From positions 890,709-954,708 of the forward strand of contig QEOQ01000355.1 of NCBI GenBank assembly GCA_010279815.1: 64,000 nt of DNA, in the 5' to 3' direction. Within the stretch, counting starts at the first letter, position 1. Every line of letters begins with the position of its first letter. The translations under genes were made by a program, and so were the position numbers. A model generated the notes under the pieces. The model was not told the DNA's origin and made no database searches. It saw nothing but the letters and a program-made list of their open reading frames with translations. Source of the stretch: Brachionus plicatilis (lineage: Eukaryota > Rotifera > Eurotatoria > Ploima > Brachionidae). This document shows, one piece after another, positions 57,593-64,000 of this stretch.

Positions 57593-58991
57593 ATGAAATT
57601 CACTTTTTTATTTATTATTTTGGGTATCTTAAAATCTACCAACGCTCAGAACGGTAAATTAAACTACCATATGCCAAAAAAATTAATAACATCAGAACAA
57701 TTTCAAGACTGCTTGTCACCGTGGGAAAAAATTGATGACAACATTTGTCTTCTTCTCAACTCACATATCAAAACCTGGAACCATGCTAAAATGTCGTGCA
57801 ACTTTTACGGAGGGGAACTACTCTACATAAATAATGAACACGAAAATGAGAAAATAAATGGTATCTCCTATTTTTTCTTGATTTTTGAAGATTCAATTTA
57901 AATTCAAGAGTTCATTGACACTCTTCTCAGATACCGATTCAATCTGAAGCCATTTGCCTGGCTCGGGGCGCTCAAGAAGTCAGAGGGCTGGATGTGGTAT
58001 CATACCAATCAATCGGTAATTTTCCAGCTTAACCAAACAATGCTTGGTAAAAATTTTCTCAGGTTGTGTCCAAAAATTGGACCGAAAGTCCTGGCTCAAG
58101 TGAATACATGAACTGTGGATGCTTCCATCTGAGAGAAAAAACTTGGCGACCATGTGACTGCAATGCCAAGCAACATTTCATTTGCCGAAAAGCAGATCGG
58201 CCAAAAAGTACAATTTTTTTTTATCGAAGAGACAATTTTTTTAATTATTTTTCTAGGTGAATTTATTGGGACGCCAAAGTCTAAAAAAACAAATCTGCCC
58301 CTGGTAATGGAAACACCAACATTAATTGAAAAAGATTTAAAAAATTCAGACAATGAGTTAAGCCAGGATGAAAAATCTATTATTGTTAGTTCTTTGGTAT
58401 TGATGAAGGAAGATGACTCCAAACAGACAGGTATACATGGAATTATTTCAAATATAAGCCATGGTTTAATCAGTCTAAAGCTTAAATAATTAATTACTCA
58501 CATGCACGCAGGCAAGCTCTAGCTTAATTTAGAAAAAAATCAATAAATAAAAAAATTATAATTGCGTAATATATATAATATGTCTAAAAATTATTTCATC
58601 AAGAAAATAATTTTTTCCAGAAAAAAAATTTATTTCATTTTTTTAAGAGACAAGATCTCAGATGTTGGTGCAAGATGACATGAAAATTTTAGAAAATATG
58701 AGAAAAAATTCTGGTTTCATGCGAGATCCAAATTTGTTCGTGAACATTTACAGAACAAAAGTCCTCAAAAATTCCATTATATTCACACTTTATGATTGTA
58801 AATATGGATTTGGCTACTACGCCGCTGGTAACGACTGCACCAAGTACAAGATTTGCGAAAATTGGGACCATAAATATGCCATTTTAGCATTGAATAAATG
58901 TGTGAATGGCAAAGTTTTTAGTTTTAAGGAACTTGAGTGTGTGATTTCGTCAGAGGATTTTTGTGACCCAAACGCCTTCGTGCCAGCCTAA
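57593..58991 (+). CDS. Secreted C-type lectin with a chitin-binding (peritrophin-A) domain
   Basis: Five exons (57593-57860, 57909-58015, 58063-58207, 58257-58430, 58648-58991) give 345 residues in frame. A signal peptide (MKFTFLFIILGILKSTNA) is followed by a C-type lectin domain: W-N-H-A-K-M-S-C, FAWLGALKKSEGWMWYHTNQ, NWTESPGSSEYMNCGC and CDCNAKQHFICRK. The calcium/sugar motif EPN or QPD is not evident, so classical sugar binding is doubtful. A Ser/Lys/Asp-rich linker leads to a six-cysteine chitin-binding type 2 domain (GFGYYAAGNDCTKYKICENW ... KCVNGKVF ... CVISSEDFCD). The pairing suggests an extracellular protein of cuticle, gut lining or egg shell, or an immune lectin. The last intron (about 217 bp) is longer than most. 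Confidence 0.9.
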
Positions 58992-61900
58992 AGCTTTTGG
59001 TTCCCTTCTGATGTCAAGCTTTGATCATATAAATTATTAATTAAAAAGAACCGAAAGAGTGCCTCAACTTGTTGAATCTTATTGCTGTTTTTTTATTTGT
59101 TTTATCAGTATTTATGTAATTTAGTGTCTAGACTCGAATTTTATTTTACTTTATTTTTGTTTTTAGATTAAATATTGATTTTGTTTTAGAAATTAATTTA
59201 AAATCCGCATGATGATGATGACGCAAAGTGGTCCGCAATAATTTTCATTAAAAAATTTTTTAAGTATTTCTGGCTGGATGGCAAAACATTTAGAAATTAA
59301 GGATTTTTTGACAGCTTCAAAAGTGATAAATAGGAAATTGAGATTGACTTAGTAAACTTAAAATTATTTACTTAAAACATGCGATGTTTTTTAAGATAAT
59401 TTTAATTTGAAAAAAATTTTTATTGACTAAATACGAATTGAGCACTTAAGGAATGAGAATTTTAAGCATGGAATTCTTCTTCTAAAAATATTTTAAAAGC
59501 TATTTTATCTATTTATGACAAAAATAATTTTTCCAGGATAGTAGTAAAAATTCTAAAATGTTCTGACTAAAATTTATTTGTAATTTTTTGAAAAAGTAAG
59601 CCAATTATTTTTCATAATTTAGCTCTAATATTTTTAGATGAAAAAAAGATCCAAGCATTTTCTAAAAAAATGAATAAAATAAAGATCATTTTTAAGCTAG
59701 ACTATGAAAAATTTTATTTTGAGAATTTTCCTAACTATCTGATTTGAATTTTAAAAACTCAAAGAATCGAAAAATTAATTCGAAAAACATCTCTTTTCGC
59801 TTGACTTGGAAAGTAGTTAAACAAATTTGAAAAATAAAAGCTATTTCAATTATTTTTTTCTCAAAATATGATCCAGGAAAATCAAATTTTAAAATGAGCA
59901 TAAAACGCTATACTAAGAAAAGTATTGTCTGTTTGACGTTTCTAAAATATTCTATCAGCCGAAAGAACTAGGAAATCAACCAAGAAAATATTAGGCTTAA
60001 TTGCGAGTTAATAATTCTCGAAATGTATAATTTAGCAAAATTAATCACAAAAATTTGATCAAAAGTTAGGCAGACAAAATTTAAATTTTAAATTTGATTT
60101 TGAATATTAACTGAACAAGAAATTTGAAGTGAAATTAAAATTTCAAATTTTTATTTCCAAAGTATTAAACATCACAAAATTTCACATTACACAAAAAAAT
60201 TATCTTTAGTAAAGAAGAATTTAATTTTGGTAGATTTATTTCCAAAAAAACATAAATTTAAATTAGAATTTTTGAGAAAATTTGTTATAAGCTGATGGAA
60301 ATTCGATTTTTTTAAATCATATCTATTTTGAGCAAAAATAATTTAATTAACTCAAAAATTATTTTTATATCAATTTCAAAAGGATATAAAAATCCAAAGG
60401 TTTTTTGATACATTAATGTATTTTTTTTCAAAAATAAGAATAAAAAAAGATAAAATTGAAAATTTTGTGATTCAAATTAGATTAGAAAATCAATTAATTT
60501 AATTAATTGGGAGGAACCGAATTAAAAATTAATTCAAAACAAAATTTAAATTTAAATTTATGAATCCAACAAAAAATTTCTTTTTTAAATAAATATTTTA
60601 GAAGAATGGTGTAAATTCTTTGACAAGAAATTTATCAAAGATAATACAAGAATATCATCTAACTCACTTTTTTTCTATGTAGAATTTTTGATGGTTTAAG
60701 AGGTTGAGTTGTTTAACAAATATTAAACAAATGTAAATAACAAACTAGTTGTCTATACCAAGCTAATTGATTTTTTTTACCTCATAATTTGTCTGACTTT
60801 TGAGAGCAAATTTAGAAATCGACACTCAAACTCTTTAAACAAATAATATAAAATTTACATAATATTCATACTTCACAAGGCTTTTAGTAAAAAGTCAAAA
60901 TATGTAATATTTTAGTAAGAAGTTAAAAGTCGGAATACCAAAAAAATTCAAATGAATTTTTAATTAAACTTGGCAAGAAGATGAGAAAATATTGTGACAC
61001 TTTAATTCTCAAAGAAGAAATGAATGAAAATTAAATTATTTTTTATTTTCTTAAAAATTAAGATGGCGATATATTAAATTTAAAAAAATTTGAATAAAAA
61101 TGGTAAAATAAAAAAAATAATTTTAATTAATAACTACTAGGTAATTAAAATTTTAGTTTCAAAATATTTTAAATATTTAAAAAAAAAATTGTTCATTGAA
61201 ATTTTTGGAATTTTTCAATTATCAAATAATTTAAGTATGGTAGCTATCTGACAATTTATTTCTCTAAATTAATGTTGATTTAAGGCGTTGAGTTGTTTAA
61301 CAAACAAATGTGAAACAAATTATTTGTCTGTATTTATCTAATTGATTTTTTTACCTCAATATTATTTTATTAAGTCGCTATTCAAAAGATTTTTAGACAA
61401 ATAATATGAAATTTACATAATTTTTCCACTTCACATTACTTTTAAACTTAGAAAATTATTAACTCTCGGGCAACAGAAAAAATAAAATCTTAAAATAAAA
61501 CCTAGCAATCAGATGAAAAAATCATGTGACAGTTTATTTTTGGAGAGAAAAAATGATGTCTAATCATTATAATTAAGTTTTAATCAATATTTTTGGAATT
61601 TCCTTCGAGTAATAAATTGAGGCTTTTTTTCCCTAAATCTAAATTTAGTCTAAAAAATACTCACTTTTAAGTATTCGTATTTTTTGAGCGAGTGAGTCCA
61701 ACTGCCGGTCTATTTTTTAGACCACGATATTCACGATTAGTCTCAGCTCACACTCATTTCTATTTTTAGTACAAATTGTAGAAAATGCACACATCTAACT
61801 AAAGAGCTAAATAATTTAGTCTAGACTAGTCTAACTTGACTATAGTCTTGATAATAAATTAAATATTTAGACTTATTATTTGCACGATTAAGCAATATTA

Positions 61901-62842
61901 AGAGGTTTTTTCTTTATGCTAGTATTTTGGTTTGGATAATTTTTGAAAAAGAAAAACATTGCAAAATTTTAAAAATTAATTGCGGAAATTAAGTTTCGAA
62001 GAGAAGTAAATTTCTTGTAATAAAAAATTCCAATTATTGTTCTAATCAGACACGCTTGTAATCTGGTACGAAATTTTTATAATTTTTTTTTCTAAATCTG
62101 TATCCAAGCATATCACTTTCACAATTTTAAAAAGATTAAAAAAAAGTATTTTTTTTGATATTTAATAAAATAATAAATAATGTAATGTCTAGACAAAAAA
62201 ATTGAATTGTGAAACAGCTCCTAAGACAATACAAAATCAAATCTCCTTTTTTTAGAAAAAGTTACATCAAACATCATTTGAAAGTTCTCTCAGCTAAATG
62301 CAAAGAAAAATCGACTCCGATTCAAAAGCTAGCTTCAAACCAAGCTAGCATAAAAATAGAATGTGGAGGTGTTTTATAGACTTGTTGGTGGATTAACTTT
62401 CATAGACAATTAAACATGGTTTTCTAAGTTTTTATTAAATTATGACTAGCAGTTGAAAAGTGTCAAGTAAAAAAAATCTTAAAAATTGACTAGCTTTGCA
62501 GTATTAAACCTTTATACGAAAAAAAAATCAAAAGACGATGCTGCAACTGTTGCTTCACAAGGCTCTGGTGGTGTTCGAGGGCCTGTGGCGTCCACAAAAT
62601 TCAAATACGCAATAATATACGCTCATAAGGCTCATGAGTTATCATGCAAATTTGAATTATAATTTCAAGTTGCAACCGAGTCTAGACTTTATGTTAATTA
62701 AAAGCATAGAAAAAAAAAAGAAATAGATTTTTATTTTTCTTTAAAAAAAAAATTTTAAATCTGCTCTTAAAGTTTACCAATCTTTTTTGGTCACTTTTTT
62801 GAATTGTTTGCCAAATGCTGATTTTGTTCTTTTTTTTTTCAG
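58992..62842. other. AT-rich DNA with a direct duplication and a GC-richer stretch
   Basis: About 3.8 kb without a supported gene. Segments at about 60690-61035 and 61270-61560 are diverged direct repeats, sharing GTTGAGTTGTTTAACAAA, CTAATTGATTTTTTTACCTC and GAAATTTACATAAT-like blocks in the same order. A GC-richer stretch at 62535-62640 has an open frame (ATVASQGSGGVRGPVASTKF) that might be an exon, but nothing links it to the next gene. Confidence 0.5.
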
Positions 62843-63383
62843 ATTTAGATGTTCCAGAATGGACACCAATTTGCACGATCAATCGGATCCATTTGAATGC
62901 AAAGAAGAAGTGTTCATTGAAAAGAGAGTGGACCAAGCGTTCAGTTTGTCCGAGTCGGACTTGTCAACAAAAAAAGACAATTTGTACATAGACACCCAAT
63001 GCAAATGTCCCCTACATGGCCAAAGGATAAAGTTCTACAATCGACCGAGATCTCAACCGAACAAATGTATTTGCACCAGCCAGCGATTCTACAATTGTAA
63101 TTACTGTACAAGCAACTATCCGATTAGTGTCAGGCGTTCCAAGGACGGTGAAGAAACCGACTATTCGACCAAGCTCAAGCAGACTTTATGTGACAAAACC
63201 GATGGTAGTTGCCAACCGGTCCAAATAGACATTAGACCCTCGCCTTTACCTGTCTCACCGCATTTAATAGCTTTGCTCACGCTGACCAGTCCGTCGAATA
63301 AGTTCATGCCGGCGCCGAACAAAAACCTGGCCACTGTGGTCCAGAACAAGGACAGAGAGCCCGAGCTGCTTGTGTGCGAGTGA
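62843..63383 (+). CDS. Cys-rich hypothetical protein, probably the last exon
   Basis: After TTTTTTTTTCAG at 62842 an open frame runs to 63383. If the ATG at 62859 is used it gives 174 residues starting MDTNLHDQSDPFECKEEVFI. The middle holds several cysteine pairs (CKCPLHG, CICTSQRFYNCNYC) in a zinc- or disulfide-like arrangement. The end is richer in Pro and Leu (SPHLIALLTLTSP). GC content is well above the flanks, which supports coding. I do not recognise it. Upstream exons may lie in the preceding AT-rich DNA. Confidence 0.7.
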
Positions 63384-63965
63384 CTGATAGTTTTGAAAGA
63401 AAAATTTGTTAGCTTTGAACGCGATGCCTCGGCTCGATCAATCAATTTCCTGTTTCTATATTTTTTTTCTCTATTTATGATGTAATTTAAATGTCTAGAC
63501 TCAAATTATATATTTTTTTTTTTTTATTTTTTTTCAAATATTTATTATTAACCTTAAAATTGTTTTATTTTTTTTTAAGATATTTGTTTGAAAAATATCG
63601 ATTCTTTGAGCAAAATGAATAAATAAGATTTAAATCATTTTTTTTTTGAATTTTTGCAAAAGTAGTGAAAAAAAAAGAGAAAAATTTAGTAGAATTAAAA
63701 AAAATTTAAAATCTTTCTCTCAGCTGCCTATTCAATGCAGTGTAGTAAATTTTCCGATTCTCGATTTATGTGACAACAAGCTTAAATGTTTTTTTTTTCC
63801 TAGGGTGTCAGACCTTTGACTAAAGAGAAACATTAAAAAATAATAATTTTTATTCTAATTGTATGTTTGAAAAATGTGTAGCTAGAACTAAATTAATTAG
63901 TTGGATTTTTTTAAATCCTTATTAAATATCTTATAAATCCAATGCGAATATAAATGATTTTTGAT
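63384..63965. other. AT-rich 3' flank
   Basis: No gene seen. Confidence 0.4.
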
Positions 63966-64000
63966 ATTTATTTATTTCAAAAATTACGCCAGATTCGGCT
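63966..64000 (-). mobile_element. 3' end of a non-LTR element, cut by the window edge
   Basis: TTATTTATTTCAAAAATTAC followed by GCCAGATTCGGC repeats the signature at 36870-36920 in the same orientation. The element body would lie beyond the window. Confidence 0.55.

Overview
This is AT-rich eukaryotic DNA. Genes are split by very short GT-AG introns, mostly about 45-60 bp. The gene set is animal: a FGFR1OP2/SIKE coiled-coil protein, RNF170, a pentameric ligand-gated channel pair, NUDT9-type ADP-ribose hydrolases, a DDT/WHIM/PHD chromatin protein, LDHD, and a C-type lectin with a peritrophin domain. Composition, intron size and gene content would suit a small protostome such as a monogonont rotifer (Brachionus-like). 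That is an inference, not proof. No operons, CRISPR arrays or prokaryotic signals are present.

Layout. 1-150: purine-rich tandem repeat. 942-2101 (-): NAD-epimerase. 3860-5683 (-): D-lactate dehydrogenase, 8 exons. 7646-8548 (+): RNF170. 8549-11347: intergenic with a decayed tRNA-Gln and a 243-bp MITE. 11348-15492 (+): 13-exon BAZ/ACF1-like protein. 17519-18607 (-): intronless orphan. 20322-21446 and 27097-28239 (+): two near-identical ligand-gated channel paralogues. Between them lies a decayed OTU-domain Mutator-like element carrying four further insertions. 28489-32356 (-): F-box/WD40 protein. 32477-43705: cluster of four NUDT9-like genes plus one exon fragment; two have intact and two degenerate Nudix boxes. 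45377-46133 (-): FGFR1OP2/SIKE. 47380-47720: retrotransposon fragment. 47915-48711 (-): short-chain dehydrogenase-like protein. 49578-53340: a second nested stack, with a non-LTR element between a Tigger-type end and a pogo transposase fragment, split by a TA-inserted element that itself holds another element. 54264-54770: foldback element. 55963-57285 (-): RS-rich protein. 57593-58991 (+): secreted lectin/chitin-binding protein. 62843-63383 (+): last exon of a Cys-rich orphan.

Three points stand out. (1) The channel paralogues are almost identical in DNA except for a sharply bounded patch of about 127 bp that encodes the end of M1 and the pore helix M2. (2) The NUDT9 cluster mixes probable enzymes with probable pseudoenzymes. 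(3) Several TA-target inverted-repeat families sit inside one another, and their target duplications and reading frames allow the order of insertion to be read.
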